Source: Cinclus cinclus (lineage: Eukaryota > Chordata > Aves > Passeriformes > Cinclidae). From it: a stretch of 64,000 bases of DNA. Positions within the stretch are counted from its first letter, which is position 1. Each line of letters starts with the position of its first letter. Location of the stretch: positions 2,900,501 to 2,964,500 of the forward strand of contig NC_085059.1 in the NCBI RefSeq assembly GCF_963662255.1. The letters run 5' to 3'. The position numbers were made by a program, and so were the translations under genes. This document shows positions 1 through 12,387 of this stretch, in pieces. The notes under the pieces were generated by a model. The model did no database searches and was not told the origin of the DNA. It worked only from the letters and a program-made list of their open reading frames with translations.

Positions 1-1639
1 AGCCAGCTCCTCATCCTTCATGGGGCCAGGCATGTTGGTTTGGTGTTAACTGGCACTTAGAAGAGGGCATCCACAGAAGTTTTCTCTTTGAAAACTTCCT
101 CTGTGACTTAATAAGACTAATTAGAGGCTGATTTAGTTGTTGATAGCCTCTACATTCCCCATGTAAAATCTTAACTCTCTCAATGCTCAGGTAAAACTTA
201 CAAACATTCAATCCTCCCTTGAGTGAGAGGGGGAAAAAACATTAAACCCCCCACCAAAGTCAATGAAAAAAAGTCAAATTAAAAAAAAAAAAAAAGAAAA
301 GAAAGAGATGCCATAAATTTAAACTAATAATCCTTTTATAAACTATGAAAATAGATTATACTACACTAAAAATTCCTATAAACTATAAATAAAACCATAA
401 GAAGTTATAATATTCAACTTATAAATCATAAACAAAGGCACCTTAGTGTTTCCACCAAATTTCAAATTAAAACCAAAGCACAAGCCTGGGGGACTCAGTC
501 ACCACAGGGACATGGAAAACATTCCCAGCTCACCACAGAGGGCAGGGACAGGAGGACATGGCTGCAGAATTAGGAGTGGCTTTTTTGGGAATGGTTTCAC
601 TGCATATCCATTAGGAATGGCTGCCTGGCCAGGGATGAACTGAAGGAATTGAGGGATTTGGTGTCCTCCTGGTGGAATCCCAGTTGGGAGAGGCAAGGAA
701 AAACCTGGGCATGGAGCAGGAAAAAGGTGGATGTGCGTGGTGTGGTAAGCCCTGCATGCACCAGGAAAAGCTTCAGGGCGAGGAAGGGATGGTGGGAGGT
801 GCTGTGCACAGGAAGGTGGAGCTCTGTCAGGATAAAAGGGAGATTGGAGAGAGCCAAAATGAACTTCCTAGCCAAAAAAAAAACCAATTCTATGGGGGGA
901 AGCACAAAATCCTCACCCCTAGCAGCTCCTTCCCAGCAGCTCCAAGTGTGGAAAGGCTCCGGCTGGAGCCAGGATGGACTCCAGTCCTGCAGAGGCTGCC
1001 AAGGCTTGGCCTTTCCGAGCTTTCTCCTCTCTGGCTTGTGGCTCTGGCCAGGGGATTGCTTGGCAAAGAGGCCAGGCCTGGCACATGATCCCATAATCAG
1101 CGGGATAAGCCGAGCCCAAAGCCCTGCTCCCACCTCGCCTCATAATTGCTTTTGTTCCTGGCCCATCAGAGCCGAGCCAGGCTCAGTGCTCCGGTGCCCT
1201 TTTTAAGGCTTCAGCCTGAATTTGCAGCCAGGCTGTGCAGATGTGGATGAGCTCGGCTGAAGGGTTTATCCATCCTCCCCTGAACCAGCCGCGATGGCTC
1301 CGCAGGAGAAGCTTGGAGCACATCCTGGTCAACAGCAGCTGGCTGCCTCTGCTCTCCGGGACACAAACTCTGCTGCCAATCAAAGGGAAGCTGTTTTCCA
1401 GCTGTTCCCATCCTCACACAAATCCCAGAGTTGTCCTGGGATGTGTGATCTCAGGAAGGGAGGGGTGAGGAAAGATGGAACAAACCTGCAGCCCAGGGAT
1501 GGAGCTGGAATGACACTGCTGGTGGCAGTGGGGCTGTCACTGCACAGACAGAGCCACCTCTGACCTGCCCTGAGCATTACAACAGCAAGAGCAGAAATGT
1601 TCTGGTCCACGTGGATGCTCAGCTGTGCCCAGCTGGGTC
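1..1639. other. Intergenic DNA, no gene recognised
   Basis: I see no convincing exon here. Bases 230-440 are strongly A/T-rich, with an A-run near 281-300 and many short TATAAA-like words. The rest is GC-balanced, CpG-poor sequence with short overlapping ORFs in all frames, typical of chance. No recognisable repeat family covers it, although the A-rich part could be the tail of an old retroposon. Confidence 0.5.
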
Positions 1640-2140
1640 AGGCCTAAAGAATCCCAGGATTGTTGAGGTTGGAAAAGAACTCCAAGACTGAGTCCAAGCT
1701 GTGAGTGATCCCCACCTTGTCCCCAGCCCAGAGCACTCAGTGCCACCTCCAGGAATTCCTTGGACACCTCCAGGGATGGGCACCCCAAACCTCCCTGGGC
1801 AGTTCCAATCCCTGAGCACCCTTTCCATGGAGAAATTCCTGCTGCTGTCCACCCTGAGCTCCCCTGGCCCAGCCTGAGGCCGTTCCCTCTCCTCCTGTCC
1901 CTGTTCCCTGGAGCAGATCCCAAATCCCCCCTGGCTGTCCCCTCCTGTCAGGGAGTTGTGCAGAGCCACAGGGTCCCCACTGAGCCTCCTTTTCTCCAGG
2001 CTGAGCCCCTTTCCCAGCTTCCTCAGCCTCTCCTGGTGCTCCAGACCCTTCCCCACCTCCGTTCCCTTCCCTAGATATGCCCCAGCCCCTCCAGGTCTCT
2101 CTGGCCATGAGGGACCAGAACTGGACACAGCCCTCGAGGT
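1640..2140 (-). mobile_element. CR1: CR1 LINE fragment (about 500 bp)
   Basis: The plus strand shows the reverse complement of the CR1 3' region: a degraded GAGGTTGGAAAAGAACTCC start, then the CR1-typical run about a feature covering the terminal 3' part through GAGCCTCCTTTTCTCCAGG and the GTGCTCCAGACCCTT word. In birds this order is diagnostic of a 5'-truncated CR1 in antisense orientation. It is old, with many substitutions, and non-functional. Confidence 0.75.
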
Positions 2141-5009
2141 CCCCCAGCAGTGCCAGCAGAGGGGATGGGCACGAAACAGGTCCAGGAGGAACTTGGGAGA
2201 TGAAAAGAAAGAACTGTCTCAGCAGGCAGAGATGCAATCCCCTGGAACTGGGATAAACAGCTGGAGAAGGTGGAAAACAGGGGCCAAAAGCAGCTCAGAA
2301 GTAGCTTGTACACGGACAATAGCGGGGCTTGAAACACTTCAGGGCTGAAAGCTCCTCGGGAAGAGGTGATGATTTTGAAATTCCATTGAAGAAAAGTGAG
2401 GAGTGCTCCACTCAACATCCAAATGCTGCTGGTGAGAGGGGGGGACTGGAGCACAAGGAACAAGGTGAATCCATAAAGGAATTTGCAGCTTATCAAGGGC
2501 TGAAGAGGCAGTTTTGTAATTAGGGGGGAGAGCTTCGAATCTGATTGTGATCTGGAGCAGAAATTCAGGATTTCACTGAGCCCTTGGTGAACCCTCTCCA
2601 CTGCCATTATCCCATGCCAATCCAAGGAAACCATCCCGGCTGCTCTGAAGGTCACAGAGGACTGGCATGGCCTGGGCATGGCAGGCATGGCAGAGAATTC
2701 CAAGTGGTACAAGAGGGATGGGGAGACAGGAAAAATCCTAGGCAGTGATGGGCAGGGCAGGAATGCAAGAAGGGACAAACCTTCATCACATCCCCTGGCT
2801 TTGCTTGTGCCTCCTAGAGAGGAGAAGGGACAGAAGGCCAGGAATTGTCAGGAGTTTTCAGGAGAGAAGGAAAGGACAGGACTGCTGAGAGGGAGGAGAA
2901 CGTCCACGTGAAAGCATGGAGGGGAATCAATGGGTGTGTGCTATCTGATGTTTAAAAAGATGGTGCCAAGGTTAAGGTCACCAACAGAAGATCTCCAGTC
3001 CACCCAAACCTCACCCTGGTGGCACTGTCTCCATCCAGGATTGTCCTCTGGATCCCAAACCATTCCCTGCACCATGGGAGAGGCTGCAGCAAAGTTCTGT
3101 GCCCTTGAGTGATGGCTGCACAGCTTAATTTGATAAGAACCCTGAGCCACTTTAAACACTTCAATCACGGCACCTCTTAATCATCTCCTTGCCGAACAAA
3201 ATAATCCCACTTTGCTTAATCTCTTCTCCTGTGGAAATCCCGTCACTCCTTTATTGTCTAAATGACTTTACAGGGCTCTGTCTCCAACACAAAAATATCT
3301 GACTTCCCAGGAAGCCACAAAAACAGGACATTGCTCCCTGTGGGGTCTGAGCAGTTCCATGGGGATCTCGGGGGGCACCTTGGGAAGGGAGAACACTTCC
3401 CCCACGCCCATGGGATCACCTAGATCCAGGGATCTGCATGAGACCTTCAGTGATGTTCACCCCGGAATGTGTCTCCTGTATCCTCAGTGTCCCAGGTGTG
3501 TGGGAAATAGGGGATGGTTGGAAAAAATTAGGGAAGCTGATATGGATTTGGGTTTGGTTTGGGGATTTTGTGGTGCTGGGACTGCAGAGCAGAGGGAGCT
3601 GAAGGGAGGGGACCAGAAGTGACAGGATGAGACACCAGTGTTGCACAGAGGGACGGGACTCCAGGGGTGCTGCAGATTCCAATAAATACACATTTCCATG
3701 GAGATCTTCCCACAGGGGCCCAGCAAATCCTATCTGACCCAAGAAATGCCCTGCACAGCTGACACTGGTACTTGGATTCCTGGCCTTGGAGAAGCTGAGG
3801 CAGAAGATTCCAAATCAAGGATTGTCAGGATGTCCTGGCTGCACTCCCAATTTTTCTCTGCAGCTGTGACAGACAATAATGGAATTATAAATTAAGAACA
3901 AATCAATATGACATTTTTTCCTCATCTGCTTTGTCACCAGGATGCAGGATTGGAGGAAGAGCAGCAAATACCTCCCCAGGAATTCATGGGAGCTGACACA
4001 GGTGTTGTTCCATCACAATCCAGACAAGAATATTGCCTGGAGACGGGATAGAGGTGAATCCACCCGCAGGAAATCTGTAACTGTGAGCCTGTACCAACTC
4101 GGCAGAACTAAAACCCTGATTTTTCAGGAATTTAAAAGGTGCTAGGAATGGTGTTGACTGCTCCACTCCCACATAAGCAGCAAGCAGGGAAAGGCAGCTG
4201 CTGCTTTTTTGTTGGATCCAGTCTCACAATTCCTCGTACCGAAAGGAAACCAAACGCAACATGTCCAGATTTTGGGAAGCGCTGAAGGAAAAGCAGCAGG
4301 AAATGCTGGCTGGAAAATGCTGTCCCCAGGTTGGGATGGAGCTGCTGATGTCACCCCACCCCAACCCCAGCAGGGTGGATAATTCTATGTCCCTGGTCAC
4401 TGTCAGCCAGGATTTTGTGCCGCCACCGAGGCGGAGGCGGAGCTGGAGCTCCAGTTCTTAACAGGAGCCTTTCAGTGGAGTTCATTGATTTGGGACTGTC
4501 TTGGCTTGCAAAGCAGGATGTGACCAAAAGTATGAATTCTATCACCAGCTGTTAAACCAGGTGTGGCAGTGATCCCTATCTCCAGGGGAGACATCTCCTG
4601 TTCATGGACCAGCTGTTAAACCAGCTGGGGCAGTGCTCTTGATCTTTCCCACAACCCATCCTTCCTCCAGGAGATGTCTCCTGTTCATGGGACACTGAGT
4701 CCCACTGCATGGGGATAAAATTCCATCATCCCAGTGGGAGATGCTCCACCCAGGGGGAGGAGACAAGCATTTCCCACCTGGATAAAAACTGAGATTTGGA
4801 ACATCAGAGCAGCCTTTTCCCACTGGATCCCAGAGGAAAAGCAGACCCTTCTACATCATCACTGGAGCTTCAGAGGAAAACTGCACCTTTTCCAGGAGCA
4901 CTGCTCCAACAGAACCACATGTGTCACTGCAGGAGGAGGCAGCCACCATTTAATGGGACTGCTCCAACACCCTGAGTGACTGATGGGGTGTCAGCTTGGA
5001 TTCTGACTC
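2141..5009. other. Intergenic DNA, no gene recognised
   Basis: No coding exon, RNA gene or clear repeat could be supported. Bases 4547-4700 hold two loosely similar copies of a short segment (ACCAGCTGTTAAACCAG and an 'aggagatgtctcctgttcatgg' word), which points to a local duplication of about 70 bp. AT-rich patches at 3120-3290 and 3870-3920 lie outside the CR1 sequence. Confidence 0.45.
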
Positions 5010-5215
5010 TGTCAAGGTTTGGGGTTTGTCTTTTGTATGACTGTATTTTTATTTTACTTTTTCCTACTTTGAACTGTTATTCCTCTTTCCATATCTTTGC
5101 CTGAGAGCTCTTGAGTTTCAAAATGATACTAATTTGGAGGGAGGGGGTATAAATTTTCCATTTCAAGAGAGTCTCCTGCCTTCCTTGACAAACACCTGTC
5201 TTTCAAGCCAAGACA
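5010..5215. mobile_element. Probable solo LTR fragment of an avian endogenous retrovirus
   Basis: The segment starts TGTCAAGG and ends CCAAGACA, giving a short TGTC/GACA inverted terminal match as expected for an LTR. The interior has a pyrimidine-rich stretch, then TTTGCCTGAGAGCTCTT, a GGAGGGAGGGGGT purine block and CACCTGTCTTTCAA near the end. I associate this pattern with LTRs that are abundant in passerine genomes. At about 206 bp it is probably internally deleted. No target-site duplication is evident. The family assignment is from memory and not checked. Confidence 0.5.
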
Positions 5216-6294
5216 GGGAGAGACAGAATTTCATAGCCCTGATGGATGTCTGGGATAGCCACAGGCACTGCAGGCTGGCTGGGGAGGCTGTGATTCTGTG
5301 AGGATTTATTTTCCTGACACTCCAGAGTGGGAGTGGATTGTGTGCCCCAGCTCCTGTTGCACCCCAGGCCTCACACGCCCCATTCCAGAAGCAGGAAGGG
5401 AAATCTATCCATTTTCCATATTAAATATGAGTGCATGCACAGCTGAGTTCTTCTAGAGGGTGAGGGATTGGTGTCCCTGAGCACCACCACTCTGGGTGAT
5501 GTGTTCCCACTCTTCAGCCAAGGGGTTCTCCAGCAACAGGGAATTCAATTAAAAATATCACCAAAATTATGGCTTGGTCCTGATGGTCATGTGGTTATCA
5601 GACCACTGCTGGGGTGCTCAGATCATGGATGGGGTGGTCAGATCATGGATGGGGTGGGCACACCACTGGCGGGGTCCTCAGACACCAGGACAACCCCAAG
5701 CAAAGTGTGAAGGATGCAGGAGTGAGCCAGGTTCCAGGTGAGGCAGAGGTTCCTGGCAGGTTCTCCAGGAGCTGGAGGAGGGTTCTCCTCTCTCCAGAGT
5801 GCTGGTGGCTCCTGCCCCGTGTCCTGCTGGGCCACCAGAGCTGTTGGCCACCGAGGGTCACCCCTGAGCAGTGCCTGGCACCAGGACTGAAGTGAGGACA
5901 CACTGTCCTCCCTCTGTGCTCTCACTTATTTACTTTTCTTCTTGCAAATGAATATTTGATGACTTTGCTTGGATCAAGGCCTCTGTTTGGGGCCCTGATG
6001 ATTTATTTATCCACACATTTATACTGCTGCAGTGCTGCTGCAGGGGATGGAGGTGTCCTGAGGCCTGAGGCACCAGCACGGGCACAGATGTCCCATCTGG
6101 GGACTACCAGGACATCCCTGAGCTCCCTCTGCTCTCAGAGGGGACAAGAAAAGCAGCTGCAAACATCTGGGCAAGGCCTGATGGAACAGTTGGTGAAGAG
6201 TGAAAGGGAACACAGAGAGAGAAATGGTGGAAAAATTAGTGGGAAGGAGGAGTAAAATGGTGATAATTTACCAAGGAGATGGGACAGGAGGAAT
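5216..6294. other. Intergenic DNA with a small local repeat
   Basis: No gene seen. Around 5610-5665 a short G-rich word (GATCATGGATGGGGTGG) occurs two to three times in tandem. The remainder has no recognisable element. Confidence 0.4.
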
Positions 6295-6412
6295 CCTCCC
6301 AGGACAGGGAGAAGCTTCCACAGCATGGAGAAACCTCCAGGACATGGAGAAACCTCCAGGATTGGGAGTATTTTCCCAGGACATGGAGAATGCTCCCAGG
6401 ACAGACAGGGAG
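6295..6412. repeat. Minisatellite, CCAGGACATGGAGAA-type unit
   Basis: Four to five imperfect copies of a unit of about 23-25 bp built on CCAGGACATGGAGAAACCT lie in tandem and are followed by a degenerate copy. The array is short and has no coding signal. Confidence 0.6.
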
Positions 6413-6897
6413 CTGCTGCCAGGGCACAGCAAGCAGGAGAGGGAAGGCTCTGATCACATGCCCTGGAGGGAAGCAATTTCTCCCAAATTTCCACCTTTTG
6501 TTCGCTTGCTGAATACCCCCTGATTTTTTGGAGTGGGAATATTCTCCTGCTCCTCGGGCTGAACGCATCACAGCCTCCCCCCGGAGCAGCTCTTTGCTAT
6601 TCACGGCCTCTCATCCCTCTCCTCGGGAGCCTGCCACTGTGATTGGAGAGGGGAGGATGAGCGATGCATGCCAAGCAGCAGGGACCACATCGGGAGCCTG
6701 GTTCCTGAACTATAATCCTCAGTGATTAGGCAGGTGGAACGCTCAGGATGCCAAACCTCTCATGTTTCTCTGGGTCCTTCGGCTGTCAGACCAAAAACCA
6801 AGGTGGTCTCACCAGCAGCAGCTCAGAACTGGGCTGCAGGTCTGCTTTGGGGCTGGGATTGGGGTGGGGAAGAGGGTTTTAGAGGCAGAGAGTTCTG
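6413..6897. other. Non-repetitive intergenic DNA
   Basis: GC-rich sequence without a recognised repeat. It contains GTGATTGGAGAGGGG (an inverted CCAAT word) and AACTATAATCC, which could be regulatory, but no transcript or ORF supports a promoter. Confidence 0.35.
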
Positions 6898-7165
6898 AAA
6901 TTATGGAATGGTTTGGGTTGGAAGGGAACCTCATCTTCACTATCCCAGATTGCTCCAAGCACCGTCCTACCTTTCCTTGGGCACTGCCAGGGATCCAGGG
7001 GCACCCACGGCTGCTCTGGGCACCCTGTGCCAGGGTCTGCCCACCCTCACAGGGAAGAACCTTCCCAAAATCCCATCTAAACCTACTCCTTTCAGTTTAA
7101 AGCCATTCCTCCTGTCCACACCCTTGGAAAAATGTCCCTCTCCGTCTTTCCAGTGTGGAAAATGC
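6898..7165 (-). mobile_element. CR1: CR1 LINE 3' fragment
   Basis: The segment opens with ATGGAATGGTTTGGGTTGGA, the reverse complement of the CR1 3' end. It continues through the 'cactgccagggatccaggggc' region to CAGTTTAAAGCCATTCCTCC and the clipped CCTTGGAAAAATGTCC word. Orientation is antisense; about 270 bp, 5'-truncated. Confidence 0.8.
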
Positions 7166-8954
7166 TGCTTTGTGGTAGGGGATGGACAGGGATTCCTTGG
7201 AAGCTGATTCCTTGTAATTAATGATAAAAAAACTAGAACAGGAGGGGGAGAGCAGAGTGCCTTTGTGTGGGACAGCATTCCTGCAGGAAGCGCCTCTGGA
7301 ATGCCATCATTACCCCACTGTAACTTTTTGCCTCTCATTACATGGGCTCTGTGATCACTTAGGGTTTTGTCCCAGCAGTGCCTGAAAGGAGATTTAGGGT
7401 GGCTCTTTCAGCAGCTCTGGGCAGCAGCAAATCCCCATTGTCCTCCATTGGACACGTCCCCAGGAGGGAGGGAATTCATCCTGCCCAAACGTGCAGCATT
7501 TCCCTTTGGAATACAGAGCAGGCTCCTGACCTTGCACAATCAAAGGGGTTTATGATTAATGGCACCTCCAGTAACAAACCTGGCATTGTGAATGGGATAT
7601 TTCAGGTGTCTCATGCAGAATAATGCAGAGACTTCAAAGCTCCTGTGGCACAAACTCCTGAAAATCGGGCTGGAATAGAAGTTAGGAATGGAATAAAATA
7701 AGAAATGGTCATTTTTCTTTTGCTGCTCTTCATTACGGAGGTTTTTCCTTTGTCTGGCACTGTTTTTACTGGGCCATATCTACTAAAAGCTGCACTTCCA
7801 GGAAAATGAGGGATGTTGATACTGTTAAGGAGCTGTAGGAAGTGAAGCTGCCTTGACAAAATGCTCTCAAACAGGAGAGCCAGCAGAATTCCCTGGGTTT
7901 CATGGGCTTGGAGAGGGCCTGGGGTAGAGAAAACAACTGGGTTGGAGTGTGGTATCAACATCCTGGGAATGTTGATAAATCCAATATCTGAGACTGCCCA
8001 GGGGAAGGGCAAAGTCTCCTTACAAAGCAAAAATAATCTCAAAAGTTGTTAAATTGTTAAACAATTGTACCCTAATCTGCAACCAGAGACTAAATAACCA
8101 ATTAATTACATTTCAATGGAGTGTTTTAATTGATTATTGCATGGTGTGGCTGCAGTTGGGGAGTGTTTGGGTGACAACAACACATGGCCTTAATATTTTT
8201 AATTGGAATTATTCCTGGAATGCACTCTCAGCTTGACTGTACTCGGGCATGTTTCTGTGTAATATTTTTTTTTTTTTTCTCAGAGAATGATTCTTCTGAT
8301 GCTCAGCGCCATCATCATCATCCCTGCAACTGGGATGGTTTTCAGACAGGGAAGATGATTTTCCTGAGCAGTGGCAGGAGGAAGCCAGGACAGCACATCC
8401 CCATTGCTTCAGTGGATGAGAACCAAACATTTGGGGTGCATTTCAGTTCGGGTTTAGGGGGAAAAGAAGTAGAATTATTTGTGTGTTGTCAGTATGATTA
8501 TCTGTGACAACAGAGAAGAAGTTCAAAATATCAGAGATCAAAACATCCCAGCAGCTAAGCTCTGCTCAGGTTTTGGAGCTCTGTGGAATTCCTTGTGGGA
8601 GAGGAAGGGGTTGCTGAAATATGGGAATGATTTCCCTCACGTGGGGTTTCTTAATCCCTCACAACTTCCAGGATGTGTCGTTCCACGTTGTCTCCTCAAC
8701 CCTTGTGTGACACAGGTGACATTCCTGGTGCTGTGGGATCCCTTCCTACCTCCCAGCTCCTTGGGATGGGACAGCTGCTGCTTTTTCAGGGATACCCCTG
8801 ATGTGCTAAAAGTGGTGCTGATTTGTGTGTCTGTCCTGTGCCACCTCTGGGAGTCGCTGGGCATCAGATTTGTTCCTCAATTCTGATTTATTCCTTGCCT
8901 TTTACCTGGGAATTTTATGTCTCCAGTCTCTGTCTTGATTTTCTGGGAATTCTC
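7166..8954. other. Intergenic DNA, no gene recognised
   Basis: AT-richer than its neighbours, notably 8040-8290, where a T-run of about 14 occurs near 8267. No exon, RNA gene or repeat family could be recognised. Confidence 0.4.
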
Positions 8955-9080
8955 AGAGTAACAGATTGGTTTGTGTGGGAAGGGACCTTAAAATTCATCC
9001 AGTACCAGTCCCAGGTTGCTCCAACCTGGCCTTGGACACTTCCAGAGATCCAGGGGCATTTCCTGCTTTTCCTTCTTCAA
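8955..9080 (-). mobile_element. CR1: CR1 LINE 3' fragment
   Basis: A diverged GATTGGTTTGTGTGGGAAGG opening is followed by GGACCTTAAAATTCATCCAG and the 'ggttgctccaacctggcc' region. This is the antisense CR1 3' end, about 125 bp. Confidence 0.7.
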
Positions 9081-9447
9081 TGGCTTCAGCCAGTCCTTGT
9101 TTTGATCTCATCTCATCCAAGGTTGGACTTTTATTCCAGTGAAAACCATGGAGATGTCCTGAGGTCTTGGACCTGCTCATCCAGGGCCATCTCCTCTGAC
9201 ATTCCTATATTCCTCTCCTGCCATTCCCTCCACACCACACAATTCCCACTCAGCCACCAGATTCCAGGCCCCACATTTCCTACTAAAATATTCATAATGC
9301 AAAATTCACATTTTTGGAACGGTTTTGTGGAGGGACTTCCATTATCCCCATGGGATTTGCCAGGGTTTTACCAGCAGCTGGCAGGTCACAGGGATGACCA
9401 CTGGGAATCCACACGATCACAAACTTCCTCTGGTTTTCCTGCTGCCT
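9081..9447. other. Intergenic DNA, no gene recognised
   Basis: Nothing recognisable beyond pyrimidine-rich sequence. No exon or repeat was identified. Confidence 0.35.
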
Positions 9448-9534
9448 TCCAGGATGTGGCTGCAGTGCCATCAGGCACAGCTTGGGAATGTCACAGTGGG
9501 GAGATGTGGCATCCCAAGGCAGCTGGGAGGGCAC
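9448..9534. repeat. Left copy of a repeat of about 90-110 bp flanking the LTR
   Basis: The segment running from CCAGGATGTGGCTGCAGTGCC to CAGCTGGGAGGGCAC recurs at about 9956-10064, just beyond the LTR-like element. The two copies differ at scattered positions and by an insertion of about 20 bp in the right copy. Confidence 0.65.
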
Positions 9535-9954
9535 TGATGCCTAAAAAGGCTCCCTGGAACAGAGGCTGGGCAAAGTTAAAGGAGTAAAGTAGGGATTTAT
9601 TAAAAGGTCTTCAAAGCATTCACTCTGTGCAAGAGCCTGATCAAGGCTACACCCAAGATGGACCCAGAGTCACAAGTTTTCAAGGTTTTATGAGTTTTGG
9701 TCCATTTCCATGTTGGGGTTAATTGTCCAACTCCAGCTCCAGGTTCTGCGGTCCCATCCTCCCAGATTCTCTCCTCAGTTCTCTGCTGTTTGCAGTTATT
9801 TGGGCTGAAGCTGCAGCAGTGTCCTCGGTTGTGGGGCTGGAAAAGGATTGTTTTGTGTGACTGTGCTGTGAGGAGAACTTATGACACTTTGTATGAAGTT
9901 GAGTTATATACTAATGCAGTACAGAGTCTGTGAAATACGAAACTTAAGGCATCA
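9535..9954. mobile_element. Probable solo LTR (ERVL-like, passerine type)
   Basis: The 420-bp segment starts TGATGCCT and ends AGGCATCA, a perfect 8-bp inverted terminal match in TG...CA form. The interior carries GGGATTTATTAAAAGG, CTACACCCAAGATGGACCC, TTTATGAGTTTTGGTCCATT and GCAGTACAGAGTCTGTGAA. I recognise these words from a high-copy passerine ERVL-type LTR. No internal retroviral sequence is attached, so it is probably a recombined solo LTR. No clean 5-bp target duplication is visible, because a longer repeat flanks both sides. Confidence 0.6.
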
Positions 9955-9955
9955 C

Positions 9956-10070
9956 CAGGATGTGGCTGCAGTGCCAAGGCTCCAATTCCTGCTGGCAGGC
10001 ACAGCTTGGGAATGTCACAGCGGGGAGAAGTGACATCCCGAGGCAGCTGGGAGGGCACTAAAGGCTCCTG
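9956..10070. repeat. Right copy of the repeat flanking the LTR
   Basis: Matches 9448-9534 but carries an extra AAGGCTCCAATTCCTGCTGG-like insertion after the first 20 bases. It ends GGGAGGGCACTAAAGGCTCC, comparable with the sequence spanning the LTR start on the left side. Confidence 0.65.
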
Positions 10071-10369
10071 AACACCAGGGAAGAGGCAGAACACTGCTGA
10101 ACAGCAGGACATTCCATCTGGGGAATGGAAATTCCTGTTCCATGAGGTCTGTAGGCGGGATATGAACAATCCATGTACCTTTCAGGAATAAAGGGACAGG
10201 GCTGGAGCCATAGCAACAAAAGATGTCACCCTGAGGAGATTTGGGAATGTTTCAGCAAATCCAGGGGGGTGCAGATGGGGGCTTAGGGAGCCAGATAAGC
10301 AGGACATGAGTCCAGTTTTTAATTCATGTGACAGTCTTATATTTTGAGGGACTATTAGGATGGAAAAGT

Positions 10370-10835
10370 ATAGGGAGAGCATTACTGGCTATTGTATCAA
10401 ATCGTGGCATCCACACTTTTATCATGGATTAAAAAAAAAATTAGAGAGAGCTCAGAGAAGAGCTGGAAGACTGAGAAAAGGTCTGGCAAACCTGCTGGGT
10501 GATGATAGGCTTAATGACTTCAATCTATTTAGCTCATCAGAGAGCAACTTGAGAGGTGACTTGATCATGGGCTCTAAGTCCTTCTAGGGAGGAGATTTTT
10601 GATAGCAGAGAGTCCTTTAATCCAGCAGACAAAGCCAGGACTCGGTGGTTGACAGGTGGAGCTGAAGGAAGAAAAATTCCAGTGGCAGTTAAGCCACCAG
10701 TGTTTCACAGGAAAGGTAATTAACTGCTGGAAGTGCTTACCTGGGGATGTGCTGAATCCATCTTTAAATGAGAGTTGGAAGATTTGCTCCCATCTAAACA
10801 CAAGTTATGGGCTCAGTGCCCTTCATCCATGTGGG
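10370..10835 (+). mobile_element. CR1: Ancient CR1-family LINE 3' fragment, sense orientation
   Basis: The order of words matches the older CR1 lineages shared by birds and other reptiles: GAGCTCAGAGAAGAGC, ATGACTTCAATCTATTTAGC, TGAGAGGTGACTTGATCATG, then GTAATTAACTGCTGGAA and a weak CATCTTTAAATGAGAGTTGG. It is much more diverged than the other CR1 copies here and lies in the opposite orientation to most of them. Confidence 0.65.
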
Positions 10836-11224
10836 AATGGAGGGAAATCCCTTTCTCTGTGTCTGCTCCCACCTGCTCGGGGGGGTGGGGGGGGTGGGGC
10901 AGGATGGGGACTTCCTTCCCTGGGGGTTTAATTTTGGTGTCAGTTGTGTCTCACACAGAGTTTCTGCAGCCTGGAGATTTGATTTGGCAGAACTGTGTGG
11001 GTCAGGGTGGTTTGTACCCCACATTTTTGCTGTTTCATTCTGTCCCCCAGCTCACCTTGGGTTTGGAAAATATTGGGTTTGCTGTTTGATCTCTCCTCTG
11101 ACTCCGCCTGCTCCCCAAGGTGCATTTCAAACTCCAGCTGGCCCAGATGTTCAACATTAGAGGAAAACTCTGGAGGAAAAGCAATCCCAGGGGGTCTCCA
11201 ATGGCTTTGGGAAGAACTTATCCT
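10836..11224. other. Intergenic DNA with a G-run
   Basis: Contains a short poly-G tract (10879-10897) and no recognisable gene or repeat. Confidence 0.35.
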
Positions 11225-11536
11225 TTCACCATATTGCTTATCCTTTGGCAATATTCCTTATCCTTTTGCCACATTCCTTATCTTTTTTGGAATATTCCTT
11301 ATGTCTTTGTTATATTCCTTATCTTTTTGGCATTGTCCTCATTTTTTTGGCCATATTCCTTATATTTTCTCCATATTCTTTATCCTTTTGCCATATTCCA
11401 TATCTTTTTGGAATATTCTCTATCCTTTCACCATATTCCTCCTCTTTTGGTCATATTCCTCATCCTTTCACCATATTCCTTATCCTTTTGGGATATTCTT
11501 TATCCTTTGGCCATATTCCTCATCCTCTGGCCATAC
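11225..11536. repeat. Minisatellite, CCATATTCCTTATCCTTTTG-type unit
   Basis: About 13-16 imperfect tandem copies of a unit of about 18-24 bp on the theme CATATTCCTTATCCTTTTGG. Overlapping ORFs of 160-281 codons run through it in three frames, but they are repeat-driven hydrophobic translations and not genes. Confidence 0.85.
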
Positions 11537-12387
11537 AGGACATCACGAGGAGCCTCTCAGTTTTTGGGAACTCAGTGTCCCTCAAAGTCCCTCCTGCCAC
11601 ATTCCCAAGGTGCTGCTCAAACCCCTGCCCTGGGAAGGCAGGAGCAACACCCAGCAATTCCTCATCCCCAAAATCCAAACCAGGGCGTGGCAAAACATGG
11701 AAAATGGGAGAATGGGAGCAAATTTAGTGACCTGCTTTTGTGTTTTTTATGTTTTCCTGAGCTTCCCGGAGCCCCCAAATCTCAGGGGCCACTGGCAGCC
11801 AGGCCAGAAGGGAAAAAACTTTCACCCCTCACCTGGGTGAAACTGGAGATCTCTGGTGTGTGGCAGCTCCTCAGGCACACATCTCTTCTTGTGTTTTCCT
11901 GGAAAAAATAGGAATATTTTAAGTGAGACAAGGAAAAAGCTGTTGTGAGACAAATTTCCTGTTTTGCTGGATGAAGCAGAGGCTTCCCAGCTGAATTATT
12001 CACCCACCCAGTGGCCCCACAGAGCAAATCCTGGTAGGAAGAAGTTTGCAGACAGCTCTGCCTCCAGTGAGCTGCTCCCCAAGGCAAAAACAACAACAAA
12101 ATTCCTCCAGGGCACAGGGCTGAGACAGAATTTCTTTCTGTGGTGTTGTCTGCAGGGATCCCACTCCTGTCCAGAAGAATCCGAAGCTGAAGCCAAGTTT
12201 TGGTGCAACAGAGACGAACCTGGCTGTGCTGGGATCGACGCTGGGGATGCAGGAGGCTGTGCTGGGACAGGCGATCAAGGAAGCTGGAAAAATCCTGTCT
12301 TTGCTGCTGCTTCCAGGGCAACAAAACAGCCTTGGATGGTTTGTGCTCAGGGGGAACGGATTGGTGCAGGAGGCTGCATTTAACCCA
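11537..12387. other. Intergenic DNA, no gene recognised
   Basis: No exon, RNA gene or repeat could be supported. ORFs are open on both strands at 11964-12396, as expected by chance in GC-rich DNA. Confidence 0.35.

Noticed and set aside
11120..11911. 263- and 281-codon hydrophobic ORFs
   Set aside because: Produced by the ATATTCCTTATCC minisatellite, open in three frames at once.
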